A stretch of DNA of 28,601 nucleotides, from assembly GCA_003446015.1 (NCBI GenBank), contig DMBU01000066.1, forward strand, positions 1 to 28,601, in the 5' to 3' direction. Position 1 is the stretch's first letter. Each line of letters opens with the position of its first letter. The position numbers and the translations under genes are program-made. The notes under the pieces are model-generated. The model was not told the origin of the DNA, ran no database searches, and saw only the letters and a list, made by a program, of their open reading frames with translations. Positions 17,946 to 27,100 of this stretch are shown piece by piece. Origin of the DNA: Bacteroidales bacterium. GTDB lineage: Bacteria > Bacteroidota > Bacteroidia > Bacteroidales > UBA12077.

Positions 17946-20900
17946 TCTATTTCGATTAACCAGCTTAACTTTAATATTTTCAAATACATAATAAACACAA
18001 GGAATTACAACTAGTGTAAGTAGGGTAGAGGTTACTAAGCCCCCAATTACAGCAATTGCCATGGGTGATCGTAATGCTGCACTTTCACCTATTCCAAATG
18101 TTAATGGTAACAAAGCTAAAATTGTTGTTAAGCTGGTCATGATTATGGGTCTGATACGATTTTCTCCTGCACTTATAATCGATTCACGCAATGAAAATCC
18201 TTGTGCTTTAAACTGATTTATTGCATCTACCAGAATAATGGAATCGTTTACTGCAATACCAGCAAGCATAATCATTCCAATATATGCCATTATGCTTAGT
18301 GATTTTCCTAAAAGTAAAAAAGCCCAAATTGCACCTACACCTGCCAAAGGTATTGTTAGTAATATGGTAAACGGATGAATCAAGGATTCAAATTGCGAGG
18401 CCATTACCATATAAACTAAAACAATTGAAAGGATTAATGCGAAGCTTAAACTTGACATTGCTTCCTGGCGCTTTTGTTCTTCACCAACAACTTCTATTTG
18501 GTACTCTTGCGGAATATCAATTGTGGAAATCTGATCACGGACTTTTTGAATAATTTTATCGAATGCAACAGTATGATCTACATCTGCAATTACTTTTCCA
18601 ATCCGGTTCTGATTTCTTCGGAACAGCTGTTTTGGCGATACGGATTTTTCAATTCGGGCTACTTCATAAAGTGGAACATTATTACTTCCATTTTTGAGTG
18701 TGATTGAGTTAAATTCTGATAAACTCATGTCTGGTAATTTAACAGTAATATCATTCATCTCTCCATCATTTTCATATTTCCCTGCATCTTTACCCATTAA
18801 TTGATCCTTTAACTGAGATATGATATTATCAACACTCATATTGTAAATTCCAGCTTTAAATCGGTCAATTACTACATCTATTTCAGGAGCCCCTTTTTCA
18901 ATGTTTGTTTTTATATTAAGTAATTCTGGAATTTCCTGAAGCTTAGCCTTTATTTCAGACGAAACCTGATCTAAAATCACCAAATCTTTTCCTTTTACTT
19001 CAATTACAAGCGGAGCTTCGTCAGTCCCTAATGTTGATTGTAAAGCTGTCTCGTCGCGAAGAATAGAAATTTCAGTATCAGGTATCGTTCCCATAAGTTC
19101 TTCAACAGCAGAAATTATATTCTCAGACTGATGAATAAAATCCTTATTGATATGAATTTTTAAGTTAGCAGTATTTTCATTCTGAAACACCGCTTTTTCG
19201 TTATTAGACGAGCTCGATGGACCAATCTGACTGTATATCATATCGATTTTATCACCTAGCAATTCAGTTAACATCGATTCAATATTTTTCACTGTACCTG
19301 AGGTACGCTCGAGTTGTGTTCCTTCATTAAGTTTTATTTCAATACTAAATTCTCCTGCTCCACTTTTGGGTAGATATTCAGATCCAACTTTAGGAAATAT
19401 ATAAGCTGTTAATCCTAATAAAACTAACGATGAGATGAGAATAATTTCTTTTCGATCTAAGATTTTTGATAATAGCTTTCCATACCATGCAATTCGAACT
19501 GATTTGATTTCTTTAGTTTTTTTATGGTTTTTATATGCATAATTGAAAAGCATTGGTATAACCAAAATTGCAACAAATAATGATGCTAATAATGAAAAAG
19601 CAACAGTCCATGCCTGATCTTTAAATAAAGCTCCGGAAGCACCATGTAGATAAACGATTGGAAGAAAAACTACAATAGTTGTTAATGTAGAAGCTGTTAT
19701 TGCTCCACCTACTTCGGCTGTTCCCTGAATAGCAGCATCTCTTACCGACATGCCTTGTTCCATATTACGGAAAATGTTTTCCATAACCACAATAGCATTA
19801 TCAACCAACATTCCGGCACCTAATGCAAGCCCTCCCAATGTCATTATATTTAAAGAGAGGCCATTAAAGTACATGAGATTAAAAGTGGCAATAACAGAAA
19901 TTGGGATAGCAAAACTGATGATAGCCGTAACCTTAATTCTTCGTAAAAAGATGAACAAAACAAAAACAGCAATAAGTATACCTATTAATGCAGTATCCTG
20001 CACTTCGTCGATCGATGTCTGAATAAATCTACCCTGGTTTTGAACGATAATGAATTCGTATCCGGGTAATGCTTTTTTTACTGATTCGAGTGACTCTGTT
20101 AAATCTTCAACTGCTTTAACTGTATTAAATCCGGTTTCTTTATAAATGGATAGTCCAACACATCTTTGACCATTAATGCGAACAATATTTTGAGGATCTT
20201 TATTTACATAGCTAACTTTGGCAACATCTTTCAAAAATATAGGTGCTTTTTCCGTTAAGGTAGTTGCCTGGTTTTGTGAGCTATTTAAGAGCTTGTAGCT
20301 TAAAACAATGTTTTCAATATCTTCAATATTTTTAACCAGACTTGAACCTTTAATGATATATTTTTTCCCCATTTCAACAATGGTTCCACCCGAAACATTT
20401 CGATTCATATTTTGAATTTCCTGAACAATCTGACTGGTTGTTAAACCGTAAGCATCTAGTTTAAATTGATCCGTTTCAACTAAAACCTCTTTTTCTTCAG
20501 TTCCTGTAAGAGTTACATCAGCAATTCCTTCGAGTCGGATTAATTCATTACGAATGTAATTTTCACCAACTTTGCGAAGTTCATCCATATCGGTTATTTC
20601 CGGATGTAGCATTCCAATAATCATAACAGGTGAAGCATTCGGGTCGTGTTGTGTAATGTTAAATTCATCAAAATCGGAATTCTGGCTATATGCTGTTAAT
20701 GCTTTTTGCAAATCGAGAAAAGCCTCATCCATATCTCTTCCCCAGGTATATTCAACAGTTACTCTTGCAGAACCAACCATACAAACAGAAGATACCTGTG
20801 ATACACCTTTCTGGCGAATAGTCTGTGCTTCGATATTTTCTATATATTGTTTTTCGATTTCTTCCGGTGGGCGCTCGCCAGCTTTGATTTCGACAAAAAT

Positions 20901-21035
20901 ACGTGGTGCATTCATGTCGGGTAAAAGATCTACACTCAGTTTCCCAAATGAGATATATCCCAGAAGAATAATTGCAATAACAATCATCGAAACTGTTACA
21001 GGATTATTAACCGAAAATTGTGTAATTTTTTTCAT
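17940..21035 (-). CDS. RND efflux pump, inner-membrane permease subunit (AcrB/HAE1-like)
   Basis: This is a proton-driven inner-membrane exporter that works with the neighbouring membrane-fusion protein and TolC-type channel. At 1031 residues it has the normal RND length and the duplicated layout: N-terminal helix (ITQFSVNNPVTVSMIVIAII), a first periplasmic loop to about residue 345, a helix bundle with LGAGMLVDNAIVVMENIFRN (Asp412/Asn413 at the proton-relay site), a second periplasmic loop (about 550-860), and a C-terminal bundle with MLAGIAVNDSIILVDAINQF (Asn930/Asp931). The Asp-Asn form of the relay is, from general knowledge, common in non-enterobacterial RND pumps, so activity is expected. 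It shares one adaptor and one channel with the RND-ABC fusion downstream, which suggests a mixed trimer or alternative use of the adaptor. The substrate cannot be inferred. Confidence 0.95.
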   Translation of the reverse strand: MKKITQFSVNNPVTVSMIVIAIILLGYISFGKLSVDLLPDMNAPRIFVEIKAGERPPEEIEKQYIENIEAQTIRQKGVSQVSSVCMVGSARVTVEYTWGRDMDEAFLDLQKALTAYSQNSDFDEFNITQHDPNASPVMIIGMLHPEITDMDELRKVGENYIRNELIRLEGIADVTLTGTEEKEVLVETDQFKLDAYGLTTSQIVQEIQNMNRNVSGGTIVEMGKKYIIKGSSLVKNIEDIENIVLSYKLLNSSQNQATTLTEKAPIFLKDVAKVSYVNKDPQNIVRINGQRCVGLSIYKETGFNTVKAVEDLTESLESVKKALPGYEFIIVQNQGRFIQTSIDEVQDTALIGILIAVFVLFIFLRRIKVTAIISFAIPISVIATFNLMYFNGLSLNIMTLGGLALGAGMLVDNAIVVMENIFRNMEQGMSVRDAAIQGTAEVGGAITASTLTTIVVFLPIVYLHGASGALFKDQAWTVAFSLLASLFVAILVIPMLFNYAYKNHKKTKEIKSVRIAWYGKLLSKILDRKEIILISSLVLLGLTAYIFPKVGSEYLPKSGAGEFSIEIKLNEGTQLERTSGTVKNIESMLTELLGDKIDMIYSQIGPSSSSNNEKAVFQNENTANLKIHINKDFIHQSENIISAVEELMGTIPDTEISILRDETALQSTLGTDEAPLVIEVKGKDLVILDQVSSEIKAKLQEIPELLNIKTNIEKGAPEIDVVIDRFKAGIYNMSVDNIISQLKDQLMGKDAGKYENDGEMNDITVKLPDMSLSEFNSITLKNGSNNVPLYEVARIEKSVSPKQLFRRNQNRIGKVIADVDHTVAFDKIIQKVRDQISTIDIPQEYQIEVVGEEQKRQEAMSSLSFALILSIVLVYMVMASQFESLIHPFTILLTIPLAGVGAIWAFLLLGKSLSIMAYIGMIMLAGIAVNDSIILVDAINQFKAQGFSLRESIISAGENRIRPIIMTSLTTILALLPLTFGIGESAALRSPMAIAVIGGLVTSTLLTLVVIPCVYYVFENIKVKLVNRNRS

Positions 21036-21050
21036 AGGTTTTAATTTTCT

Positions 21051-21073
21051 CGCAAAGGCGCAAAGGCGCTAAG
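21051..21073. repeat. Short GC-richer tandem motif in RND/adaptor spacer
   Basis: CGCAAAGG occurs twice in tandem, followed by CGCTAAG, in an otherwise AT-rich 153-bp spacer. I recall similar CGCAAAGGCG strings as dispersed repeats in Bacteroidota genomes, but this cannot be checked here. Confidence 0.45.
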
Positions 21074-21134
21074 AATTAAAATAAACTTTAAACGTTTCCA
21101 ATGCTTCATTGATTTATTCATTAAATTTTTAAAC

Positions 21135-21176
21135 AAAACTCAAAACTCAAAACTCGAAACTTGGAACTCGAAACTT
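21135..21176. repeat. 7-bp tandem repeat upstream of the RND gene
   Basis: Six consecutive 7-bp units: AAAACTC three times exactly, then GAAACTT, GGAACTC and GAAACTT. On the opposite strand the unit reads as TTTC(G/A)AG, so it is the same family as the array at 17911-17945 but inverted. It ends 12 bp past the stop codon of the adaptor gene. Confidence 0.8.
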
Positions 21177-21188
21177 TGCACCATACAA

Positions 21189-22238
21189 CTACTTAATAAC
21201 TTTAACTTTTGAACGATTTCGAAGTGTTTCGAAACCTTTTATAACCAATCTGTCGTTTTTTTCTAATCCGGAAACAATCTGAACCTCTTCAGGATTTTCC
21301 AAACCAAAAGTGATAAGTCGTTCCTGAGCCAGGCCTTTATCAACAACGAAAACTGTATTGCCTCGTTGTTTCGAAAGAATAACATTTTTAGGGATTACAA
21401 TGGCACTATCGGCAGATGCAACAACAATTTCGCCTTTAGCAAACATTCCGGGTCGCATTAAAAGCTCTGAATTTGAAATGTTAATCACCGTTTTAAATGA
21501 TCTGGTATCGGCATTAATTGCAGGAGAAATTTGAGTGATTATACCTGCTAAAGTATCTTCGGGCATAGTGTAATTCGTGATTTTTACTTTTTGCCCTGTT
21601 TTAACAAAATCCAAATCTTTTTCTGCCAGATTAATTTCCATATAAAGCTTGCTGTAATCCATAATCTTGAACATTAAAGCATTGGCATCAATCTTTGTTG
21701 TTGGAGTATAATATGGAAGATCAACAATAACACCTGAGAATGGAGCTTTAATGTGCATTTTTTCCAGGCGAATTAGTGCATCTTTGTAATTATAATCGGA
21801 GTTGATATAATTTATTTCTGCATTTTTAAGTTCGCTTAAAGTTACACCGCCCTTTTCGTATAGTGATTGCTGTTTTTCAAAGGTTTGTTTCGAAATTTCA
21901 AGATTAAGCTTAAGCGAGTTAATCTTAATATTATTTTCGTACTCTCTGTCTTCCAAACGAATAATTTCTTCACCTTCTTTTACATAATCACCCAAAGCAT
22001 ATTTTTTACCAGTTGCGGGGTTTGTGAGTAAATTATAATGCCCTGTAATTTCAGATTTCTTGCTAACATCTTTAACAGGACTTACAGTCCCGGTTGTTTC
22101 TATGTACTTTTCGATTGATTGTAGTTTCAAGTCGATAACAGAAACAGGTACAGAAATATCTTTATTCAATTCTTTTTCTTCATTATTACATGAAGCCAGA
22201 ACAGCTACTGCAATTATAAATGTAATTAATCTTTTCAT
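21189..22238 (-). CDS. RND efflux membrane-fusion (periplasmic adaptor) lipoprotein
   Basis: This is the periplasmic adaptor joining the RND pump to the outer-membrane channel, 349 residues. A lipoprotein signal ends in LASC (Cys17), so it is membrane anchored by lipid. About 45-100 form the first half of a barrel-sandwich/lipoyl-like domain (SEITGHYNLL, LGDYVKEGEEIIRLE). Residues 104-158 form a short alpha-hairpin (KQTFEKQQSLYEKGGVTLSEL), the channel contact. Residues 160-195 close the lipoyl domain (MHIKAPFSGVIVDLPYY). The beta-barrel (about 196-272, with INADTRSFKTVINISN and LLMRPGMFAKGEI) and a C-terminal membrane-proximal domain follow. It is the only adaptor in the locus and so must serve both RND subunits if both are used. 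Confidence 0.95.
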   Translation of the reverse strand: MKRLITFIIAVAVLASCNNEEKELNKDISVPVSVIDLKLQSIEKYIETTGTVSPVKDVSKKSEITGHYNLLTNPATGKKYALGDYVKEGEEIIRLEDREYENNIKINSLKLNLEISKQTFEKQQSLYEKGGVTLSELKNAEINYINSDYNYKDALIRLEKMHIKAPFSGVIVDLPYYTPTTKIDANALMFKIMDYSKLYMEINLAEKDLDFVKTGQKVKITNYTMPEDTLAGIITQISPAINADTRSFKTVINISNSELLMRPGMFAKGEIVVASADSAIVIPKNVILSKQRGNTVFVVDKGLAQERLITFGLENPEEVQIVSGLEKNDRLVIKGFETLRNRSKVKVIK

Positions 22239-22280
22239 TTTTATATTTATTATAGTGGTACTTATTTTTAGTTTTTATTT

Positions 22281-22460
22281 GAACGCGGATATTACAGATC
22301 AACTTCGTTGAGCGCTGATAACCGCTAATTTTTATTTATTCGAATGCGGAATCTTTTAAATTTTTCCTGCTGTTAATGTTTTTATATTGCATCTGTTAAA
22401 TCTTTATGTAATAACTCCATTTTTAAAATCCGTTTAATCTGCGTTTGAAAATCAGCGTTC
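22281..22460. repeat. Spacer with inverted copies of a CGCGGAT/ATCCG-rich dispersed-repeat motif
   Basis: The 245-bp spacer between the channel and adaptor genes contains GAACGCGGATATTACAGATC at 22281-22300 and, 120 bp on, a related motif in reverse orientation. Read on the minus strand from 22460 this begins GAACGCTGATTTTCAAACGC and continues with AGATTAAACGGATTTT. The two are degenerate inverted copies. Related strings occur, from memory, as dispersed repeats in many Bacteroidota. No ORF or RNA gene is seen in the spacer. Confidence 0.5.
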
Positions 22461-22484
22461 CCGAAAGCTTTCGGGACAGCGTTC
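22453..22484. repeat. 16-bp perfect palindrome flanked by an 8-bp direct repeat at the end of the TolC-type gene
   Basis: CCGAAAGCTTTCGGGA (22461-22476) sits between two exact copies of CAGCGTTC (22453-22460 and 22477-22484). With the last base of the left copy and its neighbour, the perfect palindrome extends to 18 bp (22459-22476, arms TCCCGAAAG and CTTTCGGGA). The right copy ends in the first base of the stop codon of the channel gene on the + strand. The layout resembles a very small palindromic element with a target-site duplication. It could also act as a hairpin stabilising or ending the upstream mRNA, although no clear T-run follows. Confidence 0.6.
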
Positions 22485-24013
22485 TATTCCTTTTTATTTT
22501 TAGATGAAATATTATTTTGTAACTCTTGTGGTACAAAGGATGAATTATTCTCAAAGTCCCAAAGAGATTGTATTTTCATGTTAAGCAATTCCAATTTATA
22601 ATTGATTAGTGCATTTGCACGATTCATTTTTTTCTGAGATAATTGATTCTGATATCTTTCCAGGTCAATACTTGTTAAATCACCGTTTTTATATCTTTCT
22701 AAGTTTATTTCGTAGGTTAACTTCGCATTTTTCTCGTTTTGTTCTGCAATGGCAATTTGTGTATTTAAGTTTTGAAGATTTCTGAATACCTGTCGGATAT
22801 TTATCACGATATCATCTTCAAGATTTTTAATATCCATTACACGTGATTCAACTTCCAGTTCAGCAGCCCTGATTCTGGCTTTTCTTTCGCCCCAATCGAA
22901 AATCGGGATAGAAAATGTTACACCAACCTGAGGACTTCTTGTAGGCTTTTCATAAATATTTGCAAAGTTTTCGTTATTTCCCATTATACCTACAGAAACA
23001 TCTACATCTCCACGAAACTCATTCGTTGCCGATGTTGCAATTAGATCAAATTCTGCGTTATTTAAATCAATTTGTCGCTGACTTAACTCTAAGCGCTGCG
23101 AAAGTCCATTTTGGATGGCTTTTTCTAAATCAACAATTACAGGTATATACTGAATATCGGTTGATATTTCAATTTCATCGTAGAGTGAAACTCCAATGAG
23201 TCTTTTAAACTGATCTTTTGAATTTTCAAGATCAACTTTGGCGTTATCTAAATTAGATTTACTTGTAGCATAATTTAATTCACCTTGTAATAGTTCTTCC
23301 TGAGCCGATAAACCTCCTTCAACTTTACTTCGGATAATTTCAAGACTTATGGTTTGGTTGTCAAAATCTTCCTGCGCAATTTGAACAGACATTTGTTTTT
23401 GATATATGGTGTAGAATGCCTGGGTTACCTGACGCTCAATATTTAGCATCTGAATAGAATAGGCGAGGGTTGAATTCTCAAGAGCAAGTTCTTGTTTTTT
23501 TAAATTTAACTTTACTCTGTTATAGGTAAATAATGGTTGATTATAACTTAAGTAAAGGTTGTTATCAAATCCCTCATAAGTATTTGTAATTTTTGTTGGG
23601 TTTAGAGGATCAATTGTATTATCAAATGTTTCTGTTGAAGTTGATCTGTATTGAAAATCATTTCGTAAAGAAAGAGTTCCGTCTGTCCATTTAATAGGTT
23701 GTTGAATAAGTAATCCTCCCTTAGAAATTGTGTTTTCTGAACCATACCATTTGGAATAATAATCGCTGTATTCTTCGCTATTTGAATATTGTATCGGAGT
23801 AACATCCAGTGAGAAATGTGATTTTAACATGGCCAGCTGGGCATTTAAATATTCCCTGTTTTGCTCCATGCTGAGTCTTGATTGTTTAATGTCAGGACTA
23901 TTTTCTAAAGCGATATTCATGGCGTCTTCCAACGTAAGTGTTGTTTGAGCTTTTGTATAAAGTGCAGATAGGAATATGGTTCCTGCAATTATTAATGTTT
24001 TAATTCGTGACAT
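22484..24013 (-). CDS. TolC-family outer-membrane efflux protein
   Basis: This is the outer-membrane/periplasmic channel of the tripartite pump, 509 residues from ATG 24013. A signal peptide covers residues 1-22 (cleavage before QTTLTLEDAM). The family pattern is evident: LTLEDAMNIALENSPDIKQ at the start, long alternating helices (QEELLQGELNYATSKSNL), the repeat-related middle LSQRLELSQRQIDLNNAEFD, FSIPIFDWGERKARIRAAE, and a last helical stretch NLERYKNGDLTSIDLERYQN. No lipobox is present. It comes before the adaptor gene; the 245-bp spacer between them is long but on the same strand, so shared transcription is likely but not proved. Confidence 0.94.
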   Translation of the reverse strand: MSRIKTLIIAGTIFLSALYTKAQTTLTLEDAMNIALENSPDIKQSRLSMEQNREYLNAQLAMLKSHFSLDVTPIQYSNSEEYSDYYSKWYGSENTISKGGLLIQQPIKWTDGTLSLRNDFQYRSTSTETFDNTIDPLNPTKITNTYEGFDNNLYLSYNQPLFTYNRVKLNLKKQELALENSTLAYSIQMLNIERQVTQAFYTIYQKQMSVQIAQEDFDNQTISLEIIRSKVEGGLSAQEELLQGELNYATSKSNLDNAKVDLENSKDQFKRLIGVSLYDEIEISTDIQYIPVIVDLEKAIQNGLSQRLELSQRQIDLNNAEFDLIATSATNEFRGDVDVSVGIMGNNENFANIYEKPTRSPQVGVTFSIPIFDWGERKARIRAAELEVESRVMDIKNLEDDIVINIRQVFRNLQNLNTQIAIAEQNEKNAKLTYEINLERYKNGDLTSIDLERYQNQLSQKKMNRANALINYKLELLNMKIQSLWDFENNSSFVPQELQNNISSKNKKE

Positions 24014-24052
24014 ATTTTAATGTTGTTTAATCGTTTACTAGTTAATTTAAAG

Positions 24053-24094
24053 TTTCTCATTTCCTTTTCTCAAAGTCTCATTTCATATTTACAA
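24053..24094. repeat. Degenerate 7-bp tandem repeat upstream of the TolC-type gene
   Basis: Six 7-bp units can be read (TTTCTCA, TTTCCTT, TTCTCAA, AGTCTCA, TTTCATA, TTTACAA). This is the most degenerate of the arrays in this locus. It lies in the 138-bp spacer before the channel gene and is recognised mainly by comparison with the clearer arrays downstream. Confidence 0.45.
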
Positions 24095-24151
24095 AACGAT
24101 AACAGGTTTTCATATCCCACTATTCCTTCCACAAACGCTGTCAGGCTTTTA

Positions 24152-27100
24152 TTAGTCATTCTTTACCCATTTTATTGCATCAGCAAAAACCATTTTTCCT
24201 ATGGATTTATTTGTTAATTCAACTTTAGCATTTTCAGGGGAAATGTAGAATGTTCCCATATAGTTCCACCCTGCCTCCAATTCTTCATCAGCCAGAGTAA
24301 TTTCTTCCATTCCATCGTCGTGATATATTTTAAAATTATAATTTGATTTTTTCTTATCGCGATCCCATTCAATTTCTATTTTCTCAATGTTACAGTATAC
24401 ATCATAATAAGCACCTTCGGTTAAATTGGCATTCCATTGTGCAATACGATCTCCTTCACCAGAACGGGTATACATGGCAGATCGAATATACTTTCCATAA
24501 AACCCTGAACGAAGAACTGGTTCCCACTCCGACGGAGGATTCCAAAACCGGATTCCTGAATATTTGTATCGATCTTCCTTATTTTTGTTGATAACAGATT
24601 TCAGGTAACTTTCGTTAGATTCCTGAATGTATTTAAAACCTGAGTCTTCATTATCAACAATTATTTCGTTATCATTCTTTATGTCTGAAAATATGGGAAA
24701 GTCTTTTATATCGTCAAGAATAGCAACTTTTTTAAGTTCATCAAAACCCGAAAATTCATAAACCAGGTTATTTGGCAGATTCTCAGATATATTCGTGAAA
24801 ATGTTCATTCGGGTAGGTTCTGTTGGAAAAATAATACCAATTTCTTTGGCTGTATTTGACGGGATATAAATCTTTTTCGAATAATCAGGTTGTTCGGGTG
24901 CATCTGAAGTAAAACTTCTTGCATTACTTTTTTCGTCCAAATCAATATTTATTGTAATTATTCCATCAATTGATTCGGGATTAGCGATTTTAAAACGAAC
25001 CTGGTATTTTGTAAATTCCCCGTCTAAGACCTTATATGTTTGTAAGTCTTTGATTAAGAATCCGGGTAATTGTGTTTTGGTGTACCAACGGTCAACTTCA
25101 TCAGATATAGAGCTGTTAAATGTATTTTGAATATCCGATTCCAACTCGCTAAATAAGAATGGCTTGTGTTGATTTTTTAATATTAACTCATTCAGCAGCT
25201 TGTTAAACTCTTTTTCGCCATACCTTGCCCTGAATAATGAAAATAAATAATCACCTTTTGCTAAAATAACATCATTAATGCTTAATTGATCTTCATGCTC
25301 TTCATCGTCTTTATTTGGCTCAATTCCATTTTTTATAAGTCCCTCTAAATTTGATTGTTTTAATTCAATATTTATTTTCTCTCCTTTACTAATACCTCTG
25401 AAAAACCATCGGTTCGAAGAAACGTTTCCAACATTTCTTTCGCGCAAATAAACTTCAAGCGCTAAATTTAGAATAGGCCATTTTTCTGATTCTAATTGTG
25501 TTACAAATGTATAATACTCAGGAATTAAGGAATACGTATATTTATCGACAACTTCTTCAAACTGATACCATTCTGTTGGTGGAGCCATTAAATTACCTCG
25601 AACAAAGCGTTTAAAAATACGACATTGAAGTTCTTCAGGAGATACTTCCTCATTATTTTCCTTCATTCGTTTTTCGAATTTATTTCGCCTGTTTCTGAAA
25701 TCGGTTTCTTCCATTATTACGCCTTTTTCAGGATAAAGGATTATTTCGGGCTGAACGGCATCGCTAACAGCAGACCAAATATGTTTATCCAGTGCAAAGT
25801 GCACGGGAACTTCAACAAAAGCAAACCGTTCGAATCCATATTTTAAATCAAGCAAAGATTCATATTCATTTCTTAACTCACGAATTATTGCCGGCATGGT
25901 ATCTTTAAATTCTGTAAAGTGATCAAGATAAAATTCGTTACCCCTGGTTGTATAAATTGAATATTCTACAGAATCAACTATGACAGAATATTTCTGATAA
26001 TCAGCTATTAGCAAGCTTATTTTTGGTAAAGGATCTTTATTTTCAAATTTAAATTCGCCTTGTCCAAGTTCTTGGCTAATTCCTTGCGAAACGACTTGCA
26101 GTTTTTCTCTTGTTTTTACATGTACACTAAATGTAGTGAAATCGGGCTGATGAAAAGCAGGACGGTTTGTTGAATAAGTAACTCCGGAAGTCGGATACCA
26201 CAATGATTCACTTGTTAGGCAAACAAAATCGTTCTGAATATAGGCGAAACGTTTTCTTGCCCTAAAAATCTCCATGTTAAAGTCATCTTTATACTCATCA
26301 GGATTAATATCTAACATGTGTGTATTCTCATTAATATTACCCTGATAATTAAAAGTGATGTGTTTCTTTTTTTCACCAGTTGCCATTGCAACAGGGATTT
26401 TTACCACATGCAATTCTCTAGTAAAAGCTATATTTTCACCATCAAAACCAATGTTATTTATTTTCAGGTTTGGATTAAGGTTAAATATAAGTGTATCAAT
26501 TTGTTTGTTGCTTTTATTAGATACCAGTAAATTGGCCTGAACTTTAATTGTATTATTCAGATGTTCCACATCTAATGAACATTCTTCAACATATACTTTA
26601 GGATAAAAAGCGTACTCATTATTTAGAGCAATCATTTGCTTTTTCTGATCAATATTTCCTTTTTTAAGGTTGATGTACATGTATGCAAAATAAAATCCCA
26701 GAAAAACGAAAAGAAAAGTGAACAGGAGAGGAGCAAATTTAAAGGTTTTAGATTGCGGTAATCGTTGTAGCTTGTACACAGTAAAAAAAATCAAACCAAT
26801 ACCAATAAAGAAGTAAATACTTCGATGAATAACAATCTCGGTTAAATTACCAAATCCGCCAATGGTTGAATTCATCATTGGGACTTTATAAGCAATATAA
26901 TCGAACAGATGATAATACTTGTCGTTTAAATAAAATATAGTGAGTGCGATATAACCTAAAAGGATAATAAATGTTATGGCTTGATTTTTTAAAATAGTCA
27001 TTAAAAAGAATGACAAACCTAAGATAAATACCAGCGTTGGAATACTAATTAAAATAGGATACAAAAAGAATTCACCAATACCTTTTGCAGAATCTCCACT

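Noticed and set aside
20572..21072. Plus-strand open frame of 166 codons overlapping the start of the RND pump.
   Set aside because: It lies almost entirely inside a well-supported minus-strand gene, has a low-complexity Ser/Ile-rich product typical of an antisense shadow frame, and shows no family feature. Other plus-strand frames in the window were rejected for the same reason.
22281..22484. Non-coding RNA gene or riboswitch in the long channel/adaptor spacer.
   Set aside because: The structure seen is explained by dispersed-repeat-like motifs and a small palindrome. No known riboswitch core was recognised.
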